Positions 18,986-28,402 of a stretch of 49,155 bases of DNA are shown one piece after another (the first letter of the stretch is position 1; the number at the start of each line of letters is the position of its first letter). The DNA lies in NCBI RefSeq assembly GCF_016650095.1, contig NZ_JAENWL010000002.1, forward strand, positions 1-49,155, in the 5' to 3' direction. Made by a program: the position numbers and the translations under genes. Source of the stretch: Clostridium sp. (GTDB taxonomy: Bacteria > Bacillota > Clostridia > Clostridiales > Clostridiaceae). The notes under the pieces are model-generated. The model had not been told where the DNA came from, ran no database searches, and was given only the letters and a program-made list of their open reading frames with translations.

Positions 18986-20428
18986 CTATTTACTCAAAAA
19001 TAATTTATTAGCATCTTTAATACTCCTAATTAATTTACTTTTAATCATTTCATAGCTATCTATATTAAAGTAATCTTTTCTAAATTTTTCAAATAATATT
19101 TTAGTTTGATTATCATTTATAACATTTATTAATTCTTCAGCGGAATTTACAAAACATACACGATATTCTTTTAACTCTTCTACGTTTGTCCATCCTGAAA
19201 ACTTCACCACAAATGTTGGAATATTACATACCATAGCTTCATAATGACAAGTTGAAAAACAGGACAAATGTACTTTACTTTTTCTCAAACAAGTATAAAT
19301 AGTTCCCGTTGTCTCAAAACTCACTCTAGAATTTGCTATAATATCTTTATATAATTCCTTATATTCCATAATCTCATTTGGATGTAACTTTATTAAAATT
19401 CTAGTATTATAATCCAATTCTAATAATTCTTTTATAAAATAACACCACTGCTTAGAATATACAGCACCTTGAGTCGTAATTAAAAAATCAAATTTCACTT
19501 CTTCTTTACTGGCGATATTTTCCATAAGTTGTTCATATAGATACGGATACCCATATTCAACAATATTTAATTTGATTTTAGGATTTATTTTTATAATAAC
19601 ATCCTTAAAGTGAGCTCCAAAAACACAAAAATAATCTGGTATGGGATCTCTGTCTCTAATTTTATCATTTAAAACATATCCGTAGTGCTTATCGCTTATT
19701 AATCCATGCTGAAATTCAACTACCTTTATATTTAGTATCTTTGCAGCATATATAAAAATAATATGACTAGGACTATAAAAACACTGCATATATAGTACCT
19801 TAGGTTTTACTTTTTTTAATATATTTAGTGCGTATTTATATCCTTTTAGTAGCACTGATGTATTTTCCAATACTATGTGTGTAATAGGTATATCAATCTT
19901 GTATTTTTCTAAAATATAAGATTGAACTTGATCGAATGTGTCTTGTATATGTTTTACTTCACTTTTGTTAATGAAAAGATAATAAAACCTACGATATAGT
20001 AAATTTAATAACGAAAGATTTGATAAGTTATAACTATTCTTAGTATATCTATTAGTCCTGTATCCCTCGCCACTTAGCGTCTCTAGAATACCATAGGACA
20101 AAGAATCATATTTCCCAATATAATCAAATATGTGATCAAACCCGTTGTCCCTTCTAGATGCCGTATCTGATAAACACAAAATGTCTAATTGCTTATATTT
20201 GTTTCCTTTAATATTAATACTTTTTATATATTTTAAAGCTGTAAAATATCTTTTTAGTTTTGATATTACATTTGTCTCGTTACAATTTGGATCTTTTAGT
20301 CTTAATATATCTATAGTTTCAAATATTTTTCTCCTAGATACCCACCAAATATAAAATCCTCTAATCTCTATATCAAACAACTTAAATCGTTCTTCAATAT
20401 CTTTCATAATATCAGTTGTTTGTATCAT
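18986..20428 (-). CDS. Putative GT-B surface-glycan glycosyltransferase of uncertain family
   Basis: 'VLYMQCFYSPSHIIFIYAAKILNIKVVEFQHGLISDKHYGYV' and 'RILIKLHPNE...LSCFSTCHYEAMVCNIPTFVVKFSGW' resemble C-terminal halves of capsule/CDP-glycerol/polysialyl-type transferases. N-terminal half unrecognised. Confidence 0.6.
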   Translation of the reverse strand: MIQTTDIMKDIEERFKLFDIEIRGFYIWWVSRRKIFETIDILRLKDPNCNETNVISKLKRYFTALKYIKSINIKGNKYKQLDILCLSDTASRRDNGFDHIFDYIGKYDSLSYGILETLSGEGYRTNRYTKNSYNLSNLSLLNLLYRRFYYLFINKSEVKHIQDTFDQVQSYILEKYKIDIPITHIVLENTSVLLKGYKYALNILKKVKPKVLYMQCFYSPSHIIFIYAAKILNIKVVEFQHGLISDKHYGYVLNDKIRDRDPIPDYFCVFGAHFKDVIIKINPKIKLNIVEYGYPYLYEQLMENIASKEEVKFDFLITTQGAVYSKQWCYFIKELLELDYNTRILIKLHPNEIMEYKELYKDIIANSRVSFETTGTIYTCLRKSKVHLSCFSTCHYEAMVCNIPTFVVKFSGWTNVEELKEYRVCFVNSAEELINVINDNQTKILFEKFRKDYFNIDSYEMIKSKLIRSIKDANKLFLSK

Positions 20429-20530
20429 TTTTTTACTCCTTCGTCAAAATTTCACTTCCTTTATTGTCATATAGCAACTCCTATTTTACAACACATAGTT
20501 AACGTATGCAACTTAAATTTTCCTGTTGAT

Positions 20531-21640
20531 TTATCTCTTAATTTGATTTTCTATAATTACTTTACAGACCTTTTTAATATCTTCTAATTGCAAGCCAACA
20601 GAGCTTGGTAAGTTAATACCTTTTTCATATAATTCCTTTGTAATACTTAAGTCACCATGTCTGTATTCTTTATATGGAGGCATATCATGTATAGGCATAA
20701 AGAAAGTTCTTGCTTCTATTTTTTCTTCATTTAATTTTTGTATAAGAGCATCACGAGTTATGCCATACTCTTCTTCAACTAAAATTGAGTAAAGCCAAAA
20801 ACAATTTTCTACATTCTGTTTTTCTACAGGTAATGTAATTCCTTTAACCTTGCCTAACAATTCATTATAATAAATTGCATTCTCTCTTTTAATCTTTAAA
20901 TAGTCTCCAATATTTTCAAGTTGAGCTACTCCAAAAGCAGCAAGAAGATTTGGCATTCTGAAATTATATCCTACCTCTGGATGGTAGAAAGCTTTATTTT
21001 CAGTAACTACTTTTGCTTGAGTAGATAAGAATTTTGCCCTGGTACCAAACTCTAGATTGTTAGTTACAAGCATTCCACCTGCTCCAGTAGTTATAATTTT
21101 ATTTCCATTAAAGCTAAAACAACCAATATGCCCTATAGTGCCAACCATGTTGCCTTTGTAAATTGATCCTAGTGCTTCGGTTGCATCTTCTATAACATAT
21201 AAATTATGTTTTTGAGCTATTTCCATTACCCTATCCATATCCGCAGGATGACCATAAATATGTACTGGCATTATTGCCTTTGTTTTAGGTGTTATTAATT
21301 CTTCTATCTTTTCTGCATCCATAACAAATGTATCTCTACATACATCTACAAATATAGGGGTTGCACCTACGTATTTTAAAGTGTTTATTGGTGATATAAA
21401 TGTTAAAGATGGAACTATAACTTCATCATCTTTCCCTATTCCTAATGTCAATAACGCTAACTGAAGAGCTGCCGTACCATTATTTGTAACTACTGCACTT
21501 TTACTACCTACATATTCACTAAATCTTTCTTCAAATAAATTAACATAACTTCCTACTGAAGATACCCAATTAGTATCTATGCAGTCTTTAACATATTTCA
21601 ATTCATTACCTCTTATTTCTGGTATACATAATGGTATCAT
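20531..21640 (-). CDS. legC: LegC-family PLP-dependent aminotransferase (DegT/DnrJ/EryC1)
   Basis: 'MIPLCIPEIRGNELKYVKDCIDTNWVSSVGSYVNLFEE', 'YVIEDATEALGSIYKG', 'GCFSFNGNKIITTGAGGMLVT' (PLP lysine motif). Confidence 0.9.
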   Translation of the reverse strand: MIPLCIPEIRGNELKYVKDCIDTNWVSSVGSYVNLFEERFSEYVGSKSAVVTNNGTAALQLALLTLGIGKDDEVIVPSLTFISPINTLKYVGATPIFVDVCRDTFVMDAEKIEELITPKTKAIMPVHIYGHPADMDRVMEIAQKHNLYVIEDATEALGSIYKGNMVGTIGHIGCFSFNGNKIITTGAGGMLVTNNLEFGTRAKFLSTQAKVVTENKAFYHPEVGYNFRMPNLLAAFGVAQLENIGDYLKIKRENAIYYNELLGKVKGITLPVEKQNVENCFWLYSILVEEEYGITRDALIQKLNEEKIEARTFFMPIHDMPPYKEYRHGDLSITKELYEKGINLPSSVGLQLEDIKKVCKVIIENQIKR

Positions 21641-21679
21641 AATATAAACCTCCTGCTTTTATTAAACATTATTCGTTTT

Positions 21680-22672
21680 TTAAACGTTATATATGTCTGT
21701 TTTAAAATATTGCATATTATTTTTTATCCACTCAACTGTTGCGCAAAGACCACTATCTATAGTGTAATTTGGCTTCCAACCTGTTAATTCTTTTATTTTG
21801 GTATTATCAGCCCATAATCTGTTAACTTCACTGTTTTCCGGTCTTATTCGCTCATCATCGCAAAGAATCTTTACATCCTTATCTATTATGTTTACTATTT
21901 TTTTAACTGTGTCCCCTATTGTTATCTCATAGTTTGAACCGGCATTTATAACTTCACCAATAGTTCTCTCACTTTCTGCTACCTTTATAAATGCTTCGGC
22001 AGTATCTTTAACAAAATTAAAGTCTCTAGTTGGAGTTAAACTTCCAAGCTTGATTTCTGTTTTTCCTGCGAGTATCTGTGATATTATTGTTGGAATTACA
22101 GCTCTTGCTGATTGTCTTGGTCCATATGTATTAAATGGTCTTATAGTAGCTATAGGCATATTAAAACTTTTATAGTAACTTTCTGCCATCTTGTCTGCTC
22201 CTATTTTTGATGCTGAATATGGCGATTGACCCTGCATTGGATGTTTTTCATCAATTGGTACATAAAGTGCTGTGCCATAAGTTTCAGACGTTGAGGTATG
22301 CACAATTTTTTCAACCCCATATTCTCTACATGCTTCTAAAACATTAGTAGTACCTTCTATATTTGTTCTTACATATGCCATAGGTGATAAATAAGAATAC
22401 GGAATTGCAATAAGTGCCGCTAGATGAAATACTACTTCTTGCCCCTTTAGAATTCTTTTCATCCCATCATACTCTCTTATGTCCCCAGTAACAACTTTAA
22501 TGCTTTCGCGAGTTTTCTTATCGAATGTATCAATCCATCCCCAATTATTAAAAGAATTATATTGAGCGAGGGCTGTAACATCTGCACCAAGTTCCACTAA
22601 TCTTTCCGTTAAATGACTTCCTATAAATCCTTCTGCCCCTGTAATTAAAACTTTTTTGCCTTGCCAATTCAT
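21680..22672 (-). CDS. legB: LegB-like NAD-dependent 4,6-dehydratase (SDR)
   Basis: 'NWQGKKVLITGAEGFIGSHLTERLVELGADVTAL', 'TSTSETYGTALYVPIDEKHPMQGQSPYSASKIGADKMAESYY'. Start refined to MNWQ at 22672 with a GGGAG RBS. Confidence 0.9.
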   Translation of the reverse strand: MNWQGKKVLITGAEGFIGSHLTERLVELGADVTALAQYNSFNNWGWIDTFDKKTRESIKVVTGDIREYDGMKRILKGQEVVFHLAALIAIPYSYLSPMAYVRTNIEGTTNVLEACREYGVEKIVHTSTSETYGTALYVPIDEKHPMQGQSPYSASKIGADKMAESYYKSFNMPIATIRPFNTYGPRQSARAVIPTIISQILAGKTEIKLGSLTPTRDFNFVKDTAEAFIKVAESERTIGEVINAGSNYEITIGDTVKKIVNIIDKDVKILCDDERIRPENSEVNRLWADNTKIKELTGWKPNYTIDSGLCATVEWIKNNMQYFKTDIYNV

Positions 22673-22688
22673 TGCATCTACTCCCTTT

Positions 22689-23744
22689 TTATACTTTAAA
22701 AAACTTGTGAATATCCCTGTTGGCCTTTGTATAATCTTCAATTTGTCCTATATCCTTCCAATATTCTGTTATCTCATATATACCAGGTTTATCTTCATTA
22801 TTAATTACATCTTCTATTAAATCAGTCATATTATAAACTTCGCCTTGCTGTATATATTTTATAACTTCAGGATTAAGAGCATATACTCCGCCATTTATAT
22901 GAAATTTATATGTAGGCTTTTCTTCTAAAGACTCTATAATCATATTATCAGTAACTAATACACCATAAGGAACATTAATTTCATAATTTCTAACGCCAAC
23001 AGTTACATTAAACTTATTTTCAATGTGATGATTTAAAAATTTATCAAAATCAATTCCAGTTAGTATATCTCCATTTATAACAATAAAAGGTTGATTTAAT
23101 TTTTCGTTTGCTAAGGCTATTGAGCCTGCTGTACCCAGTCTTTTAGTTTCCTTAATGTATTCTATATTTACGCCGAATTCTATTCCAGTTTTAAAATATT
23201 CCTCTATTATTTCTCCTTTATAATTAAGAGAAATAATAAAGTTTCTAAAACCATATTCTTTAAATTGTTCAATTATAAGCTCCAATATAGGTTTATCCCC
23301 AATTGTTAGCATAGGTTTAGGTACTGTTTCGGTTAAGGGCCTTAATCTAGTTCCCAGTCCACCCGCTAAAATAAAGATAATGTTATCCTTTTTATCATAA
23401 GAAATTATATCATCTAGAAAATATAAATCTATAAGTTTTTTATTTTTATCAATAACAGGTACTTGTCTTATCTTATTGCTTAGCATATACTCTTTCGCTT
23501 TCTTTTTACTATACTCTTCTGTAACAAATTTAAATCTTTTAAAGTATGTGCTCTCAATACCATCATATATACTTAGCCCTTTAAGAATAGCCCGTCTAAT
23601 ATCACCATCAGTAATAGTTCCCACGAGTTCATTGTTTTCATTTACAACTAGTGCTCCTCCGGTTAAATTTTTATTTATAACCACCATTGCTTCTTTTATT
23701 GTAGAATTTTCTCCTATACAATAATTATCAATTGGAAATTTCAT
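22689..23744 (-). CDS. ptmE: Sugar-1-phosphate nucleotidyltransferase with N-terminal CBS pair (PtmE-like)
   Basis: CBS-like 'GGALVVNENNELVGTITDGDIRRAILKGL' then 'IIFILAGGLGTRLRPLTETVPKPMLTIGDKPILELIIEQF'. Position within the Leg genes fits PtmE. Confidence 0.87.
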   Translation of the reverse strand: MKFPIDNYCIGENSTIKEAMVVINKNLTGGALVVNENNELVGTITDGDIRRAILKGLSIYDGIESTYFKRFKFVTEEYSKKKAKEYMLSNKIRQVPVIDKNKKLIDLYFLDDIISYDKKDNIIFILAGGLGTRLRPLTETVPKPMLTIGDKPILELIIEQFKEYGFRNFIISLNYKGEIIEEYFKTGIEFGVNIEYIKETKRLGTAGSIALANEKLNQPFIVINGDILTGIDFDKFLNHHIENKFNVTVGVRNYEINVPYGVLVTDNMIIESLEEKPTYKFHINGGVYALNPEVIKYIQQGEVYNMTDLIEDVINNEDKPGIYEITEYWKDIGQIEDYTKANRDIHKFFKV

Positions 23745-23748
23745 AATG

Positions 23749-24396
23749 TCACCTTCGCTTTATAATTTTTGATGGAATTCCTACAGCAACTACATTATCT
23801 ACTATATTTTCAATAACCACAGCTCCAGCCCCTATAATTACGTTATTGCCTATGTGTACTGATTGAATTATAGAGCTTCCCATACCTACATGGGTATCAT
23901 GGCCTACAATCACCCCTCCAGCTATACAAGCCTTAGGTGATATATGGGTATTCCTTTGCACTTTGCAATCATGCTCGATTACAGCACCAGTGTTTACTAT
24001 ACAATTTTCACCTATGAGCGCTCCAGGATTAATTATTGCTCCCTGCATTACACAAGTCCCTTCTGCAATAAAGGCATAAGGCGAAACCATAGCATTCTTA
24101 TGAATAAGAACTGGTGAATTAAAGCCTATAGTCTTTAATTTATTATATAGCTTATCACGAGCCAAAATATTTTGGAGTGCCCCAACACATACAAAGGCGT
24201 TCTTTACTCCTGTGTTATATAATTCTTTTAAAATACTATCATCACCTATAATAGGAATATCTAATACAAACTCTTTTTCACTAGGGTCATAACTTTTATC
24301 TGTTATACCCACAATCTCATATTTAGAATTACTTTTTATTATATCTATAATAACCTTGCAATGACCACCCGCACCTACAAGAACAATTTTTTCCAT
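23749..24396 (-). CDS. NeuD/LegH-family sugar acetyltransferase
   Basis: 'MEKIVLVGAGGHCKVIIDIIKSN' plus a left-handed beta-helix hexapeptide region ending 'GAGAVVIENIVDNVVAVGIPSKIIK'. Confidence 0.92.
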   Translation of the reverse strand: MEKIVLVGAGGHCKVIIDIIKSNSKYEIVGITDKSYDPSEKEFVLDIPIIGDDSILKELYNTGVKNAFVCVGALQNILARDKLYNKLKTIGFNSPVLIHKNAMVSPYAFIAEGTCVMQGAIINPGALIGENCIVNTGAVIEHDCKVQRNTHISPKACIAGGVIVGHDTHVGMGSSIIQSVHIGNNVIIGAGAVVIENIVDNVVAVGIPSKIIKRR

Positions 24397-24451
24397 AATC
24401 TCACCCCAACTTTAAATTTTCAGCTCTCAATTCTCAAATTTAAACTATTAA

Positions 24452-25600
24452 CTAGTAAGTTATTTTCTTTTGTATAAGTTCCCTATCTATCAATACATTG
24501 CTTAAAATTTCCGCTATTTTCCCACTGGCATTGCCATCCCCATAAGGATTTGTGCAGTTTTCTAATTGTTTTTTAAAACTCTCGTCATCTATTGCCTTAT
24601 TAATACCGATCTTTACAGCTTCTTTTCCATAAGGCACATCAATTATATTACATGCTCTTAGTCTTCCTTCTTGCCTTGATCCTATGTTTACTACAGGTAG
24701 TTTAAAGCTAGGTGCTTCAATTATACCTGAGGATGAATTTCCTATCATTACCGCGGCTATTTCTAAAAAGCTTAGGTACTCTACTTGACTTAAATTTTTA
24801 AATACCTTTAAGAATGGGTATTTAGCTCTATATTCTTCAATAATCCTTATAATTTCACGTCCCCCATTATCACTGTTAGGATATGAAACTATAGTTTGAT
24901 ACCCAAGTTCTACAACCGCATCTAGTGTTTCTCTTATTTGCCATCCCACCATATCACGCTCTGTAGTTACTGGATGCTGAGTTAGTAGAAATATCTTATC
25001 ATCTTTTAAATTGAATCTTTTGAGCATTTCAATTCTTGTTAAATAGTTTGTTCTCTTAATGTAATCAAGACCTGGTGCTCCTACTACAAAAATATTTTCT
25101 CCCTTCTCACCTAATTTAATAATTCTTTTCATACTATCCTCATTGGCTGGAAAATGAATATGAGAAAGCTTAGTTATAGCGTGTCTTACAGATTCATCTA
25201 CTGTTCCAGTTACTTCCCCTCCATGAATATGAGCTACAGGAATATTCATGTGAATAGCTGCGGTTGCTGCCGCTAGCATTTCTCCTCTATCTCCTAATAT
25301 TAACAAAATATCTGGCTTAATTCGATCAAAACACTGGGCCATGCTTATAATTGAAAGTCCTATAGATTTAGCCATAGCAGTCCCTGTATCAGAAGCTAAT
25401 ATAGTTTCAAACTTATCTGCTATATCAAATCCATCTCTTTCTATTTCATTTATAGTCATTCCATATTCAGGACATAAATGCATTCCACAGACAATAAGTT
25501 TAAGATCCAATGATTCATGTTTTTCAATTTCTTTAAGAACATGATAAAATATGCCATAATCCGCTCTTGTACCTGTTATTACTGCTATTTTTCTTTTCAT
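24452..25600 (-). CDS. legG: Hydrolysing UDP/GDP-GlcNAc-type 2-epimerase (NeuC/LegG)
   Basis: 'MKRKIAVITGTRADYGIFYHVLKEIE', 'ILLILGDRGEMLAAATAAIHMNIPVAHIHGGEVTGTVDESVRHAITKLSHIHF'. Start refined to 25600 with an AGGAGG-type RBS. Confidence 0.93.
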   Translation of the reverse strand: MKRKIAVITGTRADYGIFYHVLKEIEKHESLDLKLIVCGMHLCPEYGMTINEIERDGFDIADKFETILASDTGTAMAKSIGLSIISMAQCFDRIKPDILLILGDRGEMLAAATAAIHMNIPVAHIHGGEVTGTVDESVRHAITKLSHIHFPANEDSMKRIIKLGEKGENIFVVGAPGLDYIKRTNYLTRIEMLKRFNLKDDKIFLLTQHPVTTERDMVGWQIRETLDAVVELGYQTIVSYPNSDNGGREIIRIIEEYRAKYPFLKVFKNLSQVEYLSFLEIAAVMIGNSSSGIIEAPSFKLPVVNIGSRQEGRLRACNIIDVPYGKEAVKIGINKAIDDESFKKQLENCTNPYGDGNASGKIAEILSNVLIDRELIQKKITY

Positions 25601-25690
25601 ATTTATCCTCCTACTAGCGCTCCTCGGGAATAGCAATTAACAATTGTTATTTTCCTATTCTATTTAAACGTAAAATGATTTAAATCATTT

Positions 25691-26734
25691 TTATTCCAGC
25701 ATATTTAAGGCTATTTGCTCATCCATCTTTATATCTCTGTTAGTTTTTTTACCAATAACATCCATATAATATTTGGGTAAAAGCCCGTTTCCTGGTCTTT
25801 TGTAATCCAAGTCCATTAAGTTTATACTCTCCCCTGCTTTTATATATCTAGCAGCTACTATACTTTTTCTTGCTGCCTTCATAGTATCTATTTCACTAGC
25901 ATCATACCTCTTGATTCCAGTTCCAAGTGCCATTTCTACATTTCTAATTGCTACAACCATCTCTTTTAATTCTAGAGGACAGAGAGATGCTTTATGATCC
26001 GGGCCTTCCATATTTTTATCGATAGTAAAATGCTTTTCAATTATATTTCCTCCCATAGCCACTGCAGCTATGGGTATAGTTATCCCCTCAGTGTGATCAG
26101 AATATCCGGACACAGTTTTAAAAGCATTTTTTATAGTATTCATGGCATTTAAATTAACGCTATGTAATTTAGCTGGATAATTCGAAGTACAGTGAAGCAC
26201 CGCTACTTTTTTATTTCCTAAAGCATAAATTGCATTGATTCCTTCTTCAATTTCTGCAAGTGTCGCCATACCAGAAGATAAAATTATAGGTTTGTTAAAT
26301 AATGCTATATGTTCTAAAAAGGGAATGTTAGTTAAATCTCCTGAACTTATTTTAAAAGCCTCTATGCCTATAGATGATAAAAAATTAGCACTTTCAAAAT
26401 CAAAAGGGGTAGATAAAAACATAATTCCCATATGTCTACAATATTCTTGTATTTCTATGAAGTCTCCCTGTGATAGTTCTAGTTTCTTTAACATATTAAA
26501 CTGAGAGGAAGTATGGCCTATGTTATCCTTTTGATAATCAGCCATTTCTGCATATCCAGTAACTAATTTTTCAGTAATAAATGTTTGAAATTTTATGGCA
26601 TCAACTCCAGCAAATACAGCATTTTCAACTAGCTTTTTCGCTATGTTTATGTCTCCATTATGGTTAACTCCAGCCTCGGCTATAATAAAGGTAGGATTTC
26701 CAACACCTATAACTTTATTCCCTATCTTAAACAT
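25691..26734 (-). CDS. legI: N-acetylneuraminate/legionaminate synthase
   Basis: 'FIIAEAGVNHNGDINIAKKLVENAVFAGVDAIKFQTF', 'FKISSGDLTNIPFLEHIA', 'GYSDHTEGITIPIAAVAMGGNIIEKHFTIDKNMEGPDHKAS', C-terminal SAF-like domain. Overlaps legF by 8 nt. Confidence 0.95.
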   Translation of the reverse strand: MFKIGNKVIGVGNPTFIIAEAGVNHNGDINIAKKLVENAVFAGVDAIKFQTFITEKLVTGYAEMADYQKDNIGHTSSQFNMLKKLELSQGDFIEIQEYCRHMGIMFLSTPFDFESANFLSSIGIEAFKISSGDLTNIPFLEHIALFNKPIILSSGMATLAEIEEGINAIYALGNKKVAVLHCTSNYPAKLHSVNLNAMNTIKNAFKTVSGYSDHTEGITIPIAAVAMGGNIIEKHFTIDKNMEGPDHKASLCPLELKEMVVAIRNVEMALGTGIKRYDASEIDTMKAARKSIVAARYIKAGESINLMDLDYKRPGNGLLPKYYMDVIGKKTNRDIKMDEQIALNMLE

Positions 26735-27431
26735 GCTTACTCTCCTTTATTATCAGTTCTACAAGTCTTGCATCGAGCATTGTATCAATGTCTATTGAGC
26801 TTTCCTTGTCCATTACATAAGGAATTGTATTTTCATCAACAAACTTTTTTTTCTGTACTATCATGTCACTTGAATTAATATATAACGCACCATTAAATAT
26901 GTAAAAAGCAGGTAAGTCTTGGCGCCGAAGATTTGTGCCCTCAAAGCTTATGACTTCCTTTAACTTTTCGTTTTCTATACTCCTCATAAGTACAGGATTT
27001 TCATCAACTTCGCATACACTTACTAAGGAAGATTTATTTGATTCAATAAGTTTTTCTATTGCTTTATCAAGATGTTCAACTGTTCTTAATGGAGAGGTTG
27101 GCTGTAATAATATTACATAGTCAAAACTTATATTCTTATTTTTATAAAAATCAATTGTATGCATCACAACATCTATAGATTTCACATTATCTTTTGATAA
27201 TTCTGCTGGTCTTAAAAAAGGAACCTTAGCACCACTCTGCTGTGCTATAACCTTTATGATATCACTATCCGTTGATACCATTATTTCATCTATATATTTT
27301 GATTTTTTTGCCGCTTCTATTGTATACGCTATAAGTGGTTTACCACATATAGGCATGATATTCTTATTCGGTATCCCCTTTGAACCACCTCTTGCTGGAA
27401 TAATAGCAAGAAACTTTTTATTTTTAAACAT
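26727..27431 (-). CDS. legF: CMP-nonulosonate (acylneuraminate/legionaminate) cytidylyltransferase
   Basis: 'FLAIIPARGGSKGIPNKNIMPICGKPLIAYTIEAAKKSKYIDEIMVSTDSD', 'VILLQPTSPLRTVEHLDKAIE'. Confidence 0.95.
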   Translation of the reverse strand: MFKNKKFLAIIPARGGSKGIPNKNIMPICGKPLIAYTIEAAKKSKYIDEIMVSTDSDIIKVIAQQSGAKVPFLRPAELSKDNVKSIDVVMHTIDFYKNKNISFDYVILLQPTSPLRTVEHLDKAIEKLIESNKSSLVSVCEVDENPVLMRSIENEKLKEVISFEGTNLRRQDLPAFYIFNGALYINSSDMIVQKKKFVDENTIPYVMDKESSIDIDTMLDARLVELIIKESKHV

Positions 27432-27504
27432 AATTATCCCCTTTTAAGTATGATTTTTTTTTCGTATTATTTAAGTTTATTATAATTACATCCTTCATTT
27501 CGTA

Positions 27505-27560
27505 AAAACAATAAAAACTATGTCCAGGTTGGTCAACTTAGGCATAGTTTTTATTGTTTT
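27505..27560 (-). terminator. Strong intergenic hairpin between the acyltransferase gene and legF (terminator/attenuator candidate)
   Basis: 18-bp perfect arms AAAACAATAAAAACTATG (27505-27522) / CATAGTTTTTATTGTTTT (27543-27560); the 3' arm is U-rich on the minus transcript. Confidence 0.6.
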
Positions 27561-27627
27561 ACTTTCAGTTATTGTCATACCAGCTATAAGTCTATACCTC
27601 TATGAGAATTCTCAATATATATTCTTT

Positions 27628-28368
27628 TTATTGATTTTTAAGCAATTGATCCTCTGGTACATCTCTCATGACTTTAGCTGGATTACCAACTACAATTTTA
27701 CCTATTTCAACATTTTTTGTAACTACGCTACCTGCTGCTACAAAACCATCTTCATGTATAGTAATACCTGGCAGAATAACAGCTCCTGCTCCAATTCTTC
27801 CACCTTTTTTTATAGTTACACCTTTAAATTTACCAAACCTCTCTTTAGAGCGGGCTGCATAATTATCATTTGAGGTTGTAACACAAGGCGCAATAAATAC
27901 ATAATCCTCAACTTCTGAGTAAGCTGTTAAATACACATTAGTTTGTATTTTACAATTAGAACCAACCTTGCAGAAATTTTCAATAGTTGTTCCACGACCA
28001 ATAATTGTTTTTGAGCCTACGGTTACATTTTCCCTTATTACAGCAGTATCAGCTATAAGTGTTTTTTCTCCAATTGTGCATCCACAATAAATAATCACGC
28101 CTGCTCCGATAAGACAACCTTCACTTATTTGAGCAGGAAGCAATTCTTCTTCGCTTTTGAATATACTATTTACGGATCTCATAGGCATCTTACCTATTAC
28201 AGTATTATCATCTATTCGAACATCGCTTGCTATAACAGTTCCCGTATGTATAACTACATTACTACCTAAAACACAATTATCACCTATTATTACTTCATCC
28301 TCTATAACCACAAAATGTCCCATTGATACATTCTTACCCAATTTACTTTTTTCCGAAACATACTTCAT
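27628..28368 (-). CDS. Left-handed beta-helix acyltransferase (hexapeptide repeat)
   Basis: Hexapeptide repeats throughout; 'IAPCVTTSNDNYAARSKERFGKFKGVTIKKGGRIGAGAVILPGITI...VAAGSVVTKNV' resembles WbpD/WlbB-type sugar N-acetyltransferases but is longer. Confidence 0.85.
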   Translation of the reverse strand: MKYVSEKSKLGKNVSMGHFVVIEDEVIIGDNCVLGSNVVIHTGTVIASDVRIDDNTVIGKMPMRSVNSIFKSEEELLPAQISEGCLIGAGVIIYCGCTIGEKTLIADTAVIRENVTVGSKTIIGRGTTIENFCKVGSNCKIQTNVYLTAYSEVEDYVFIAPCVTTSNDNYAARSKERFGKFKGVTIKKGGRIGAGAVILPGITIHEDGFVAAGSVVTKNVEIGKIVVGNPAKVMRDVPEDQLLKNQ

Positions 28369-28402
28369 GAAAACAACCCCTTTTCATATAATAATTCTAA
28401 AA

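Noticed and set aside
27520-27873. Plus-strand 117-aa ORF with a hydrophobic N-terminus
   Set aside because: Begins inside the 18-bp hairpin and runs antisense into the well-supported acyltransferase CDS; no convincing RBS.
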